Notes: a model not told the origin generated them from the letters alone. Positions 24,587 through 37,470 are shown, numbered from the stretch's first letter. The stretch is DNA of 64,000 bases from Boletus sp. NGJ (GCA_019096195.1 JAGTXK010000106.1:30931-94930); one strand, 5' to 3'. Made by a program: numbers and translations.

Positions 24587-27392
24587 TCATTGCTCCCGTA
24601 ACTCCCCTTCCAGTTCCTCTTCTGCGTCCTGTTGGAGTTGTTGAGGCGGAGGTGGGCGGAGTCTGGGCTGTCCACCGAGGTGCATGAGGACGGAAGGATT
24701 TACCAAGATCTTGGGACCTTCTGTACTACCTCTGGGAAGATGCTGCCATCTGGAGGATATCATCTTCCAGGTGCACCACATGCGATCGGACTCAGTATGG
24801 GATATCCATGCCAGAGTGTTAAACTTCGTTCGAAGTTCGGATCGGACACGGGCCAGTTGAGGGCGGGAAAGGCGACGAACAAGGTTGAGATAAGAGTTAA
24901 AGTAGCGGGACTTTCCAAAGTTCTGACCAGCTCTTTGGGGGATGGCGAGTGGGAAAAAACGGTCAAAGTGCATAGTCCACTGGTCAGTGGAAGCGATGGT
25001 ATATTGGGCGCAATGGAAGGGAAGGTCAAGTGTTAGATAGAGATCTTCGACGGCGAGTTCATGTCTGAGAGCCTGTGGAATGTTAGTCCAGGCGCCTTCA
25101 CGATGACTCTTCTTGTTTGGGGATTCTTGGAGGATGTCAAAGAACATCTGTTCCAAGATGACGCGAACTTCACTTTTGAGAGGATCACGAGGAACCTCTT
25201 GGAGTTCGAGTTCATCGTCATCAGCGACGGGTTCGTGATTGCCACCTCCAAGAAGGTGGAAATAGTCAACGTCGGGACCATGAAGGCATGGAGGATTCGG
25301 AAGTGGAATACCGTTGAGACGGGGACCAAGGGCAGGCAAGGGGCGATCTTGGGATCTAAAGTGACGAACATCCATGGTCTGACGGGTTGAACAATTGCTG
25401 GTGCGTTTGGCATGGGGCTGTAGCGGGCCACGTTGGAGTTCCCCAACTCCAAGGATGTGATTAAGTTCATTCATTGTGCCCTTTTCATATGCTTGGAGGA
25501 TGGACTGGGGATCAAAGGTCTTGGAATAAGGGATGCGATAGAAGTGAGTTCTGGAGTCAGAGACTATATCACAGATGAAGTAGGTGCCAGCTTTATACAT
25601 GAGGGGAGCAGTGACAGCATCCAGGTCTTCCGGGTCGACATCCTCTTCCATGAGGATTTGGGGACAGGCCTGTTTGGCCAAGGCAAGGAGACGATGCACT
25701 GGGGTGCGATGGGCGCCATTGAGAATCCAAATCATTATTGCACCAAGGGCGAGGGAGCTGTCAGAAGAACGATCCTTGCTTGGTGCGTTGTGAAGATTGG
25801 TGAGGACATTGTGGATGGCAGCAAGGCGAAGCCATTTGAAATACCTGAAGATGTGAGATAGAGTGAGAAAATATGAATGTGGGTGAGAATGTCGATGGTG
25901 ATGACGAACCACCAGTACTGAGCAGGGATTTGAACCATGGTTTGATTGAGAAGATTTCGAGGAAAGCGGGCGAGGGTGTGATGGACATTAGCGAGGCAAA
26001 CTCGAACTTCAAGTCTAGCACATCCTTCATGAGGCCTTCTGTCATCAGCCTCGACTTCGGCGTCACTGGTGCATGTGTGAATGACTTCACTTTGCTGTTC
26101 CAGATCGCTGATAAGCTTTGTGGAAAGCTTCTTACTGAGGAGTTCCGATGGTTTCCGATGTGAGAAGATGCCATTATGGAGTTGGTAGGAAATGGCCTTT
26201 TCTGTAGTGTAGGCCTGGATGTAGTGAAAGATATCGGAATGAGCCCCAGGAGACCAGCGAAATCCAGCAAGGTCCTTGAAATGCATCTGATGATCCATAT
26301 AGTACTTTTTGCTATGCAAGAGTGCCCTTCCAGGATCATCCAGGTCCGGAAGGAGAAAGTGGGCAAGAGCTTCGTGACCGAGAGTACGCCAGGTCACCAC
26401 CATTCTGGGAACTCCGAATTCCAAACCGACATCTATCAACCACTGCTCCTGATTGATCTCTTCCATATCTAGCACTCTGGTAAGGTCCTCCAAAGCAACC
26501 ACATGCTCATGTGCGGCACCGAGCTCCACTGGTTCATCAGCATCCCAATCCAGGTTATGGACCGTAGCAGCCTTCCAACCCTGAAGCTCATGACCGAAAT
26601 ATGCATCTTTGAACCTGTTCCCGAGGTTTTCCAAAGAGTTCAGATAGGAACGGCAAAAGTCGTGAAGGACATGAGCTGGTATGTCTAGGCTTCCCAGATG
26701 TAGACGACTGGTACGATCCTGGCTGGTTTCCATTGCCGTTCGGTAGTTGGGAGGCCAGTGAGTGGCTTGATTTGGCATGAGACCTCGGATGGCTGGACGG
26801 AGGCAGCGGTTGTAGATGAATTCCAGATCTGGGGTCGGAATTTTCTTGGATTCCAGCACTGGATACATCCGAGGAAAAAAGACTCGTATTGCTGACCTGT
26901 TAGCGACCTTGCCTAATGTGAGATTGGGGATCGAGTGCATTGGTACATGTATGGCATTTCCCTAGATCAGGGAACAGATGGATGAGGAAGAGCGAGAGAC
27001 GGGCATGGCATAGCACTCACATTCCTGTCGTATGCGACTGAGGTAACATGGTTGCTCATCTTGAGCGTATCTCTAAATGAAGGAATGGGCCAGACTGTGA
27101 GCGGGACAAGGTAGGGCAGAGTCCTTGTAGTTCCGATCAAGGAATCATAGTCTCTGGTCGTGGTGGCGCGCAGAATATCTGGTTCAGCTTGTGTCACATT
27201 CAGAGTGATCGTCCGTTGCTCGTCCAGATCCAAGCCCCGTCTACCTGCAAGGATGAACTTTAGGAAGGTCAGGTCATCGTTGTCACTGCGACCAAGGCGG
27301 TTGTAATAACCCGCCCCTTCCTGTATGAATTCCGAAAGCGTCAGCTGTACTGGCTCATCCTCCCGGTCATCAGGATAAGGCATAATCGCCAT
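24587..27392 (-). CDS. Large uncharacterised protein (~860 aa), neighbour of SNF2-like gene
   Basis: Three exons can be joined: ATG at 27390-27392 and exon 1 to about 27020; exon 2 from about 26962 to about 25914; exon 3 from about 25848 to the stop near 24587. Joins are RN|GNAIHVPMHSIPNL and QYW|YFKWLRLAAIHN across GT-AG introns. The protein starts with an acidic segment, has long mixed alpha/beta stretches rich in Trp, His and Arg (WRTLGHEALAHFLLPDLDDP, FRWSPGAHSDIFHYIQAY, WTMHFDRFFPLAIPQRAGQN) and ends in a Pro/Gln/Glu-rich tail. No domain recognised and no membrane segment. It lies 1.1 kb downstream of the SNF2-like gene on the same strand. Frames are intact over ~2.6 kb, so it is probably a live gene. 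It may belong to an expanded basidiomycete family. Confidence 0.7.
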
Positions 27393-28468
27393 CTTGTGTC
27401 TCCAAAAGAATAAAGCTAAGTTGAAATGGTCAGAATGTCTGTCCTATGCGTGAAACTCGAGTCGGAAAGAAGGGATTTCTAGACGGGATTGGCACTATTT
27501 ATATCTCAGGTTAGGTTACCATCTGAACACTGGCCAAGGCCTAGCCTCTGCTTTGGGTAGGAGGACGGCACAAGCGGAATGTGAAAAAAAAAAAGGCGAA
27601 TTTCAAATTTATTTTATCAGGTAGCTAATCTCCTTTGACCGTTCCATCTAGTACTCAAATGACAATAAGTATCCTACCTCATTATTAAAACACTGTTGAC
27701 TTAACCTGTTCAACGATCTGCTTTGAGTGCAGGGGGGGGGGGGCGGAATTCAAGGGAAAATGGATGTCGATGTCGACGTCGTGTGAATCTGTCAAACATT
27801 CATTCACCGCCTAACATTAAGTTGGGGACCCTCACAGATTGTAGGCAGTGTCTCTGATCAAGAAGATTGACTTTATTAGGAGTTAATGACCCTGGCACAT
27901 ACACTTATTTCCAAAGTGGACATTCAGAATACTCTACCCTATATAGAATGGGTCAGGATCACCAGAAAGATCACATAATGGGGTGTCAATAATGGAAAGG
28001 AGAAGGATATTATCTCAGGACACTACTGAGTGGAGTGATGGTCTAGCTCTAACCTAACAGGGCATGTGGAGGGACAGGCATCATCGACAGTTGGGATGTG
28101 AGTGTCACAGACCGGGAACACTTGCTGTCATGCCAACTGCATGTGGAACACTGGGAAGGAGAAATGGAATCCTTGGAGAAATTGACAGAATCTATGAAGG
28201 GGCTAGAATTGCCCAGGACAGCAGTTCTGAGGTGGTAGTCCCAGAACCTGTGGAAGGGCGGAGGAAATGTCCGGAGGTATCTTCAGAACCTGTAGTTCTG
28301 GGTTGAGTCTCCGGGATCGGAACCACCAGAGCCGGAACGGTTCGGGACTTGGTTTACGGGTGAATAAAGTTAGAAATGAACGATCTGTATTTACATTAGT
28401 TCGGGACACCGTGTATAGACAGCTAATATGGTAGACCTAAGGGGGTGGATTATAGTCTACTTTAGTGT
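27393..28468. other. Intergenic with poly-G and poly-A runs
   Basis: Promoter side of the gene at 27392 and 3' side of the SNF2-like gene. Contains an A11-type run near 27584 and a 12-G run at about 27732. A TTCCG/CCGGAA cluster lies at about 28208-28345. No gene supported. Confidence 0.4.
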
Positions 28469-31400
28469 CTAGCCCTGCCTAGCCTTCCCCTTACCACGGT
28501 TCCGAGTGACACCCTTGAAACGCCCCATTCCTCCGGGAATAAGAGGAGTACCGCTGATGTCTTCTATCAATGGAGGCCGGCGGGAGTTGGAGGGACTTGC
28601 TATTGCAGGTGTCCCATTGTCATTGTGTTTGCATTGGCGTGGCCTCACACCCGGTGTCATTCTTACAGCGCCGTGTGATTTGGAACTTGAAGGGAGTGAT
28701 TGGGAAGGAGGTGATGGGGGTGACACGGGTGAGGAAGCGCGAGTAAGGGAGGAGGGAGGAGGGCTGGACATGGGCGAGGAAGTGTGAGTAAAGGAGGAGG
28801 GAGGAGGGCTGGACATGGATGATGAGGGACCGGTTTCCCACTCCAGTTCAGCAAACTGGTCCAACTCATCTGAATCCACTTGCTGCGTAGAGGATTGCAT
28901 GACATCAAGGAGAGGATCGTTGTCCGGGTTCCAAGAAAGCTCAGGTTCAGGGTTGATGTCAACATCAAAAAGGCTCAAGGGTGAAGAAGGTGACCTGAAA
29001 TTCGGTGATGGGGCGGAAGGAGTGGGAATGGGAATGGGAATGGGAATGGGAGGTGGGGTAAAGGCGGGAGTAGATATTGCAGAAGTGGAAGGAGGAGGAG
29101 GAGGAAGAGGTGGGAGGGCCAGAACAAAAGTGGAAGTGGACGAAAGATGGGTGGTGGTGGTAGTAGCGATACTCATAGCAGAATGGGTGAGAGTAGTAGG
29201 CAGGGTTGAGATGGTAAAACCGGTTATATTCTCTGGCTGAGCGAGTGCTTCTTCACGCAGCTTTCCCTTTCCCTTTCCTTTCTTGGCAATAGGAACGGGA
29301 GTGATTGCCACCACCGCCTTGGCATGCTTGGGTTTCCGCTGGGCATGCTCAGCTGGGGTGGGGGAGGTCTCTGCGGGACGTTTGCTAGAGGTATGTGGGG
29401 GAGCATGGGACTCATTAAGTGTGGTCCCTCAGGACTTGCGGCCATCACGTTTATCACGTGGCCGCGTGTCTAGTGCCGGCAAACCTTTATCCGGTTCCGG
29501 ATCGGAATGGTTGGAATCGGCCAGCGCTGAAGTGACGAGATCTCTGTCATTAGATTCGCCATTGAATAAGGCCACTGTGGTGTGTGTGAGCAGAGGAGAA
29601 GATAAAATGGTAGTGTATATACGGACGGGCTTTGTCATTGAGACCAACGAAGGCAAGGTGGAGCATGCCTTTGTCGAATGCGATATTGTTGAGGAACACA
29701 TCGGGGGTTCCTCGGGCGACAAGGCGATAGAAGTGAACCTGCTTCTATTGAGGGTATCTGTATATGTGACCACGCAATTGTTCGTCGTCAAGCATGGACC
29801 AGAGGGTATCCTGCAGGGTTAGATGAGGGTCAATATTGATGGAATCTATGGAACAAAGGTCTGACCGCAACGACCATGATATTAGCAGATGCGAGGTTAA
29901 GACCGATGGTGCCGACCATGGAGAGAATAAGAACACGAGCTCCAGTAGTGTGATTTGAGGACCTGAACTCATTGAGAACAAGCTTATGCTTGTTCGGATG
30001 CATCTTTCCATGCAATTCGAGCGCCTGGATACCATACAAAGCCAATACCTAGATCAAGGCAGTAATTAGAAAAGAGCAAGGAGATTCATGGGGAAACATA
30101 GGTTACATCACAAATAGCTGCGTTGGAAGAAGGGAATGCAGAAAAGATGACTATGCGATCAGAGTCGACATGCTCTGCCTCGACCGCTATCTCCGACGTA
30201 TTTACCTCAATGGATCGAGCATCACTACAAATCTTGAGCGGTGGAGCATTGTCAATCTTGAGGTGATGGTCTACTATTTGGGTGAGAATATCTAATTTGG
30301 TAGAGGCCTTGCCCTTCCATTCGACGAGGGAAGTTGGTTTTTGCCAACCATCGGTGCCACAAGGGTTCATGTGAGGATGGAGGAGTCCACGGCGAAATTC
30401 AATGTAAAAGTTCTGAATATAAATATATATGAGCAAGGATGAACGATAAAATTGTGGAGGCAAAGGGATGAGGACATCCGGGTTTGGATTCGGATTGGAT
30501 TCGGAAAGCCCAGTTCCGATAGCTCCGGAACCATCGGAACCTGGGTCGAAGTAAAAGATACGGTGGATGCAAGGTGATGAGCCCACCTTTCCTGTTCCAA
30601 CAAGTGTGGTTAGGGGAGTTTGCTCTATAATTTGATCGGTGAGCAAGTTTAATTCCCTCCACTCCCAATCATGTAGCTCTATGAGCATGACATGTTCACG
30701 GTACAGCCTCATGCTAAATATCTTCCGACCTAGGTAATCTACGGAATCAAGAGTGCGACGGATGACATGCAAAGAAAAAACTTCTCTAAGCCAGGGGATG
30801 TATTTCTGGAGCTTGGGATAAAGCTCTGTCTTCATCGGATCATGAGGATCATTCCTAGAAAAGAGTTTTCTGAGGTGTTCGGCGGTATTTTCTGATTCAC
30901 ACTCAGCTTTGCGATCTCTTGCCTGGGCTCTATTCAATTCCTTTGTCATAGAATCATATGCCACCTTGTCAGAGAACTGTTGGATTCCCATGACATGGCC
31001 CATGATCCATAGATCCTAATATGGCAGCGATCAATCAACGATCAATTACAACAAAAAGAGCAACATATGGAGGGTTAGGAGAATACTGACCTGCAATTTG
31101 GTCATGACTGGGGTAGCGGTCATGGCGATGGTGTTGGTGGACATGGCACGCAGGGCACAGGCTGCAGTGTGCAACTTGTTGAGTTTGCGTGCAGCATGGG
31201 CCTCATCCATAATCATGGCGAGATATTGACAACCATACAATGTAGTTGACACTCGGGATGGATATGCAGAAGCTTTTCTAAGTTCATCTCCAACATTGCG
31301 AAAGATGTCCATGAATATTACCGATGCATCATCTTGGAGTGCCTGGAAAAGATGGGAAAGAGTCAGAGAATTGAAGGAAAAATCGGAAGTGGGCTCGAAG

Positions 31401-33560
31401 AAAAAGAGGCTGAAGGATCTCAGTTGGGACAGGGGAGTCAATAGAATGATACATCATAAGACTTATGCTCTCTGTGGCGAGTATGATACGGTGACAGAGT
31501 TCATGATTACTCTTGGTGAAAACGTCGTTCCACCACCCTTTCCGACTTCCGAGCTTTCCGGTATAAGGGAACAAATCGAATGTGCCCCGTTTAAGGAATC
31601 GTTCAATCTCCCTTGTCCACTGGTGAAGGAGATTTACAGGGCAGATGATCACAAAGGGCTGGTTCGGTATATTTTCCCCTTTCTGACCCTGCCATTGCCG
31701 GCCACCTGCAGTCACTATGTCAATTTCGTTGATCATGGAAGCACAGATCAAGACATACTGAAGGCGCCAGGGAAGGTCTGATTTTTCTCAAAGAAATGGC
31801 GATAGAATGCAAGACAAGCAATGAAGCCTATAACCTGAAACGTCTTCCCTATGCCTACGCCATCCATGAGTAGGACAGGTTCATTCTGGAACACCCTCTC
31901 CAACATCCTATATATTCCGATCAGCTGGTGCCACCGCGGTTCCAACACATCCCAAGGACTGTTCTCAGAGGCTAGCCATTTTTCACCTTCATCACTCCAA
32001 GGATCAATAGTGCCATCCAGATCCACATAAGCCTGGAAAAAAGGAAGAGCCGTGGTATCTTTGAGCCCCAGAAAAGTCCATAGCTCGAGTTCCGAGAGTT
32101 CCGAGAGTTCCTCGGTCCCCTCCTTCCAAGGAAAGTCGATAGCCTTTGCTTCCAGAAGTTCCACGTTGGCGGTCACATCCTCAGGGGCGATATTTTCCAA
32201 AGCAACTTTGAGGAGCTGCTCAATATCGCGTACATCGTTCTCGGAAGCCAAACGTTTAAGCGCGTCCCGGAGAACCTTCGGGAGCTCTGGGTGGAATTAA
32301 GCGCAATCATGGTCCATGCTCAGTAACCAGATTATGGAAGAAAGCTATATGACTCACTGTCCACCTCATCTAGCTTTCCATCATCATTATGTGCAGCCGC
32401 CAGCATCACCTCCAGTGTTTTCTGCTGGGTCTTAAGTTCCTCAATACTCTTTTGATCCTGGTAGCGTGCACGGATGGTCAGGACCCTTCGGAGCCGACTG
32501 AGATAAGCCTTGATCATCTTGACACCGGGGGTGGTGCCTTCCTGCGTGATGGCTGAAAAGTGGAATCATACATCACTCTGTATGAGGAATATAAACATAC
32601 CCCACTCACCTAACCATTCTTCTTGCAGCGCTAACTCATCCTTTTCCAACTGTTTGGATTCCCGGGACAAACCCTTCCGGTATCTATGCCAGGTCTGAAC
32701 TATGAGAACGTTGATGAATTGCTTGACCTCCATCTTCAGAAAGTTGACATCTTCATCCCGGTAGGCTGATTCACCAAGAAGAGCATGTGCGAGGGGCATG
32801 GTAATGATGTGTGTGACCTGAGCATCATCTAGACTCGGTAACTGAATCGCAACCTTAGACGTGGACATGTAGCAGAAAGAAGGAAACATATTCACTTTTC
32901 GTGTGTTAGCCCGTGCGAGGGTATCATATGGGGAGCATTTATATTCTGTGAACACCTCATCAATCCGACGATTCATCTTCCATCTTCTTCCCCAATTTTC
33001 TTGAACCCACTTGTTCCATTGAGACCGACCGATGCTGTCATTGTCGCTAAAGGTTCGTGACGAGTATTTCACTTGCGTTACCATGTCTGAGAATGACCAA
33101 AGATTTCTTGCATAGTTTTTGATGCTCTCTGCGGTCCGGGTCGTCCAGGACCACACAAGTGGAGCGCGAGCATCCGGAGCAGAGCCAGATTCTGTGTCCC
33201 AAGGTACCCCAAAGACTCTGGTGAGATCCTGCCAGATAGGGCTGGTCCATGGCAAGCCTTCTGGGTCTCCCAAAATGAGCAGCGCAGAGCTTATTGAAAG
33301 TGAGGGCATTTCGTCCTCAGTGGTATCGGTATGAAAAAATTCTATGTATCGTGTTGGTGACGTGGCCTGCTCCCTATCACTGGGTATATATATATATATG
33401 ACATGTAAATGACCCTGCTCCGGATAAATAGCCTTGCTCCGAGCAATGGTAGCAGTAGCGGAATTATGTCCCCGAGTTCCGATATAAAAGAAGTCCACGA
33501 TGTCCAAATACAACCACACAATACCACTGTTCCAGGCCTCAGTTGAAATCTTGGCCCAGA
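28469..33560 (-). CDS. SNF2-family-like DNA-dependent ATPase/helicase with disordered C-terminal tail
   Basis: Long multi-exon gene. Conserved motifs in order: motif I DGVGIGKT (31841-31864; DGVGIGKT in place of the usual DEMGLGKT); motif Ia FVIICPVNLLHQW; motif II MDEAH (31195-31209); motif III MTATPV; then the second RecA lobe with VLILSMVGTIGLNLASAN (motif V) and EQLRGHIYRYPQ (motif VI, a variant of Q..GR..R). After the motor come a conserved QVHFYRLVARGTPD segment and a long Ser/Pro/Thr-rich tail with KKGKGKGK and a C terminus GKGKARQG. Upstream exons (32332-33560) encode a ~400-residue N-terminal region without recognised domain. One intron (about 30420-30570) carries a TTCCG-word cluster. 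Chromatin or DNA translocase activity is expected from family; specific role unknown. The 5' end is uncertain; an exon at 34081-34371 might belong to it. Confidence 0.75.
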
Positions 33561-34440
33561 TCTAATACATCGGAGTAGTTTATGTTATGTCATGCAAATC
33601 CTGCCCTCAGGAAACCCTTGTAACCCTAATGATATGCTTGTGTAAATGATTCTAAACTTAAAGACATATTCATATTGTCAGGACTTAATCAAGAGTAACT
33701 ATTCGAAACCTAAGGAATTGTACATTACATTGGGTATGTGAACTACTTATATATTTACATTAGTATCATAAGGTTTGTAATATAAGCAGGGCTATTACAT
33801 ATATCCATGGAAACAGGATTAGGATTTGGTGAGAGGAATGGCAGAATAAACCATGTTAGGACTCAACCTGAACCTACAATCAGAATGATTTGATGTGGTG
33901 TATGAGAAGAGATATGAGGTGAAAATGAAGAAGAACTGTAAATTCTGAGACAAGAGAATATTGTACAGGGATCAACTATTTATATAGATGATTCTGAACA
34001 GAATTTATAATGTACAAAGATGAAAGCAAGACTGGATTAATTTGAAATTGATTATGGAATGAAAAAGAGGGCCATAATAATTATAGGTCAATCCAGCACT
34101 TCCGGGTTAGCTCTGCCGTGAACAAAAACCTCCCGGTGTTCCGGTGGTTCCGAGAGAGTGGGGGCGTGGGAAAGGTCGGGAAGCGGTTCCGGAAATGAAG
34201 TTCCGGTGGTGGAACTCGGAAGGGTAAGAATGTAAGGTCAGGAAAATAATCAACAAAGCGGCGAGCAGTGGTGGTTGAGTATGCAACCACCGTGGGTGAT
34301 GTGTAGTATCTGGATGGCTCGCCTTTCATGGTAATGTAGAAAATGTCCCAAGTTATGTACACTGCATTCAAGTTAGCAGCCAGTGCTTATGGTATATAAA
34401 AGATCATAATGGTGACTATATGGTAGCTACACAGGCAACC
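33561..34440. other. AT-rich interval with one possible exon
   Basis: AT-rich sequence upstream of the SNF2-like gene. The minus-strand frame 34081-34371 has 96 codons with a TTCCG-rich 3' half and could be a 5' exon of that gene or chance. No other feature seen. Confidence 0.3.
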
Positions 34441-34499
34441 TAGATGCCAAGGTGTGCACCATATCATGGTCATTTGGGGTAACCCGAGCATTCCAACAC

Positions 34500-36370
34500 T
34501 CCGTAGCGACCTCGGCGTCCAGGACAGCTCATATACATGGGACATCAAAGTTACTAGTCATTCTGACAATGTGATTAGGGTATTGGTCAAAAGGGTTGGT
34601 TAATAATTCTGCAAATGTGATAGTGACATGGGCATCCAGGACGCCCAGACATGCACTGGGTCATTTGGGGTAACCCGAGCATCCCGATACTCTATAGTGG
34701 CCCAGGCATTCGGACTCCCACGTGTACATAGGGACATCATGAATAATAATTCTAACAATATGATAGTGACACAGGCATCCCTGATGCCCGCATGTACTAA
34801 GGATAACCCGAGCATCCCGATACAATGTGACGGTGACATAGGTGTTCGAGGATGCCCAGATGTGCAACAGACCGTGAGTCATTTGGGATAACCCGAGCAG
34901 CCCGATACTCTGTAGTGATGAGGGCATCCAGGATGCCCACATGTACACGGGTCATCACGGTTTTATAATTCTGATGGTATGATAGTGATGTGGGCATCTA
35001 GGATGCCCATACATGCACTGGGCCAGGGGTTCTTTTGGGATAATCTGAACATTCCGACACTCTCTAGTGACATGGATGGGCATGGGGCATCAGGGTTACT
35101 AATAATTCATAATTCCGTCAACATGACAGTAACAAGGGCGTCCAGGATGCCCAGATGTGCAACAGGCCATGGGTCATTTAGGATAACCCGAGCAACCCAA
35201 TACTCTGTAGTGATCCAGGCATCCAGGATGCCCACGTGTACACGGGTCATCACGGTTTTATAATTCTAATGGTATGACAGTGATGTGGGCATCCAGGACG
35301 CCCATACATGCACTAGGCCATAGGACACTCAGGGACTAATTGACCACTAGCACATGTCACGATATTAATTAGTGAATGTCAGAATGCTCGGATTATCCCA
35401 AAAGAACCCCTGGCCCAGTGCATGTATGGGCATCCTAGATGCCCACATCACTGTCATACCATCAGAATTATAAAACCGTGATGACCCGTGTACACGTGGG
35501 CATCCTGGATGCCTGGATCACTACAAAGTATCGGGTTGCTCGGGTTATCCTAAATGACCCATGGCCCGTTGCACATCTGGGCATCCTGGACGCCCTTGTT
35601 ACTGTCATGTTGGTGGAATTATGAATTACTAGTAACCCTGATGCCCGACCCATGTACACTGGGCGTCCTGGATCCGGATCACTACAGAGTATCGGGTTGT
35701 TCGGGTTTTCCCAAAAGAACCCCTGGCCCAGTGCATATATGGGCATCCTAGATGCCCACATCACTGTCATACCATCAGAATTATAAAACCGTGATGACCC
35801 GTGTACATGTGGGCGTCCTGGATGCCCTCATCACTACAGAGTATCGGGCTGCTCGGGTTATCCCAAATGACTCACGGTCTGTTGCACATCTGGGCATCCT
35901 TGAACACCTATGTCACCGTCACGTTGTATTGGGATGCTCGGGTTATCCTTAGTACATGCGGGCATCAGGGACGCCTGTGTCACTATCATATTGTTAGAAT
36001 TATTATTCATGATGTCCCTATGTACACGTGGGAGTCCGAATGCCTGGGCCACTATAGAGTATCAGGATGCTCGGGTTACCCCAAATGACCCGGTGCATGT
36101 CTGGGCGTCCTGGATGCCCATGTCACTATCACATTTGCAGAATTATTAACCAACCCTTTTGACCTATGCACATGTGGGTGTCTGGGATGCCTGGATCACT
36201 ATGAAGTGTTAGGATGCTTGGGTTATTCTAAATGACCCAGTGCATGTCTGGGCATCCTGGATGCCCATGTCACTATCACATTATCAGAGTTAGAGTTATT
36301 AACCAACTTTATTGACCTGTGCACATGTGGGCGTCTGGGATGCCTGGATCACTATGGAGTGTCAGGATAA
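34500..36370. repeat. Array of ~75 bp-spaced palindromic units forming a giant inverted repeat
   Basis: About two dozen copies of a short palindrome (consensus GGGCATCCWGGATGCCC, often one or two mismatches) recur every 67-85 bp, for example at about 34629, 34701, 34768, 34841, 34923, 34993, 35133, 35218, 35288, 35430, 35500, 35579, 35661, 35742, 35812, 35892, 35960, 36030, 36103, 36177, 36250 and 36328. Between them are AACCCGAGCATCCCGATACT-like and AATTCT-type blocks. The left half (about 34588-35325) and right half (about 35408-36161) are reverse complements about an axis near 35374, so the array is also a large imperfect inverted repeat with a ~80 bp spacer. Open frames running through it are repeat read-through, not genes. 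Confidence 0.85.
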
Positions 36371-37265
36371 TAACCAACAACTACTTATATATATCTGGAA
36401 GTCCAGAATGCTGAAGTTATTATGTATAGTTGGAAGTATGGGAATTCCTAATCACATTGTACCTGTGAGCTGCTAACATATGTGTCAAGTCTTATAGGTT
36501 TTTTTAAAAAAATCTTTACCCTAGAGCTAGGGAATTTCAGAAAGTCAATCCCATAACCCTGGGTGCTCAACGCCTATAACCTATCTGGCACCCATCTCCT
36601 ACTCCATCCCCCTCACACACCGAGCGAAGCGAGGTGTGTTCGGCCCCCCTAACCCTCCAAGATGCGGATGTGATGAATTTAAATTTAAAGAGGAGGGGAG
36701 TTTCTGCTCGTTCGGGTCACCCAGCAGCTCCATATAGTGGTGCTTGGTGAGAAGTTGCGGTTGGTCCGTAGCCCCTGCATATGCATATGTTCTGTTTGCT
36801 GGGAGACGGACAGTGGGATAGAAAGAGAAATGCATCAGTATCTCGAACGGGAAGTAACCGTGCAATGGAAAGAGAAACATGTCAGTATCTCGAACGACAG
36901 ATTTGTGATTCATTGTACGACTCTGCGTCGTCGTTCTCCTTTTTAGTTCGACATATTCGCAGGGATATCCCATCATAGCAATCCCGTCATAGCATTGCCT
37001 GAGCACACGATAATACCTCTATGTACTCTTTACCCTTACTGTACCGTATATCAAAGATAACTCATTACCACAGCACTTTAGTCCATTGCATTATCATTAT
37101 CCTGCACGACTATTATACCATCTACCTACTCGAACTCACTTGTATGTAGTCGATCTCTTTGGTAGCCGTCGTGCATCGATCCTTTAGCCTTTATTACATT
37201 GTACATAGTTCTTGTTCCATCCACTTGCATACCCGTTACGACTCCACTTCTATTTCAAAGTTTTT
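36371..37265. other. Gene-poor stretch with a dispersed GGCCGAAC/GAGCGAAGCGAG element
   Basis: The interval 36555-36665 contains a segment (reverse complement TTAGGGGGGCCGAACACACC ... GTGTGTGAGGGGGATGGAGT ... GGTGCCAGATAGG) that is repeated near 62645-62735. No gene supported. Confidence 0.45.
36555..36665 (-). repeat. Copy 1 of a dispersed hairpin-containing element
   Basis: On the minus strand it reads GTTAGGGGGGCCGAACACAC, an imperfect hairpin around CTCGCTTCGCTCGG, then GTGTGTGAGGGGGAT and GTGCCAGATAGG. The plus strand at 62645-62735 carries the same order of blocks, and 63125-63190 has a shorter relative. Confidence 0.6.
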
Positions 37266-37269
37266 TTTA

Positions 37270-37470
37270 TAGATGGCTTGGCCAAGGGGGAGGGGTTGCC
37301 AAGGGGAGAGGGGACAGGGACAGGGACGCCAAGGAGAGGGGACAGCCAAAAGGGGACTGGGAGACGCCAAGGGGAGGGGACAGCCAAAAGGGGACTGGGG
37401 ACACCAAGGGGAGGGGACAGCCAAGAGGGGACTGGGGGACAGCCGAGAGGGGACAGCGAAGTGAAGGGAC
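37270..37470. repeat. G-rich minisatellite, unit ~36-40 bp
   Basis: Imperfect tandem units of the form ACGCCAAGGGGAGGGGACAG followed by CCAAAAGGGGACTGGG. At least four units are seen between 37300 and 37470, with GGGG tracts every 4-12 bases on the plus strand. Confidence 0.8.

Noticed and set aside
25033-26163. Plus-strand and second minus-strand frames across the large unknown gene
   Set aside because: Shadows of the long intact minus-strand exons; the chosen frame alone joins through consensus introns.
34600-36149. Many open frames of 60-100 codons on both strands through the 34.6-36.1 kb region
   Set aside because: They are near-identical mirror copies produced by the inverted hairpin array; their peptide repeats follow the DNA period, not a protein domain.
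34500-36370. CRISPR-like array because of regular ~75 bp spacing
   Set aside because: The host is a eukaryote, the conserved unit is a short imperfect palindrome with diverged neighbours, the intervening sequence is itself repetitive rather than unique spacers, and no cas genes are present.
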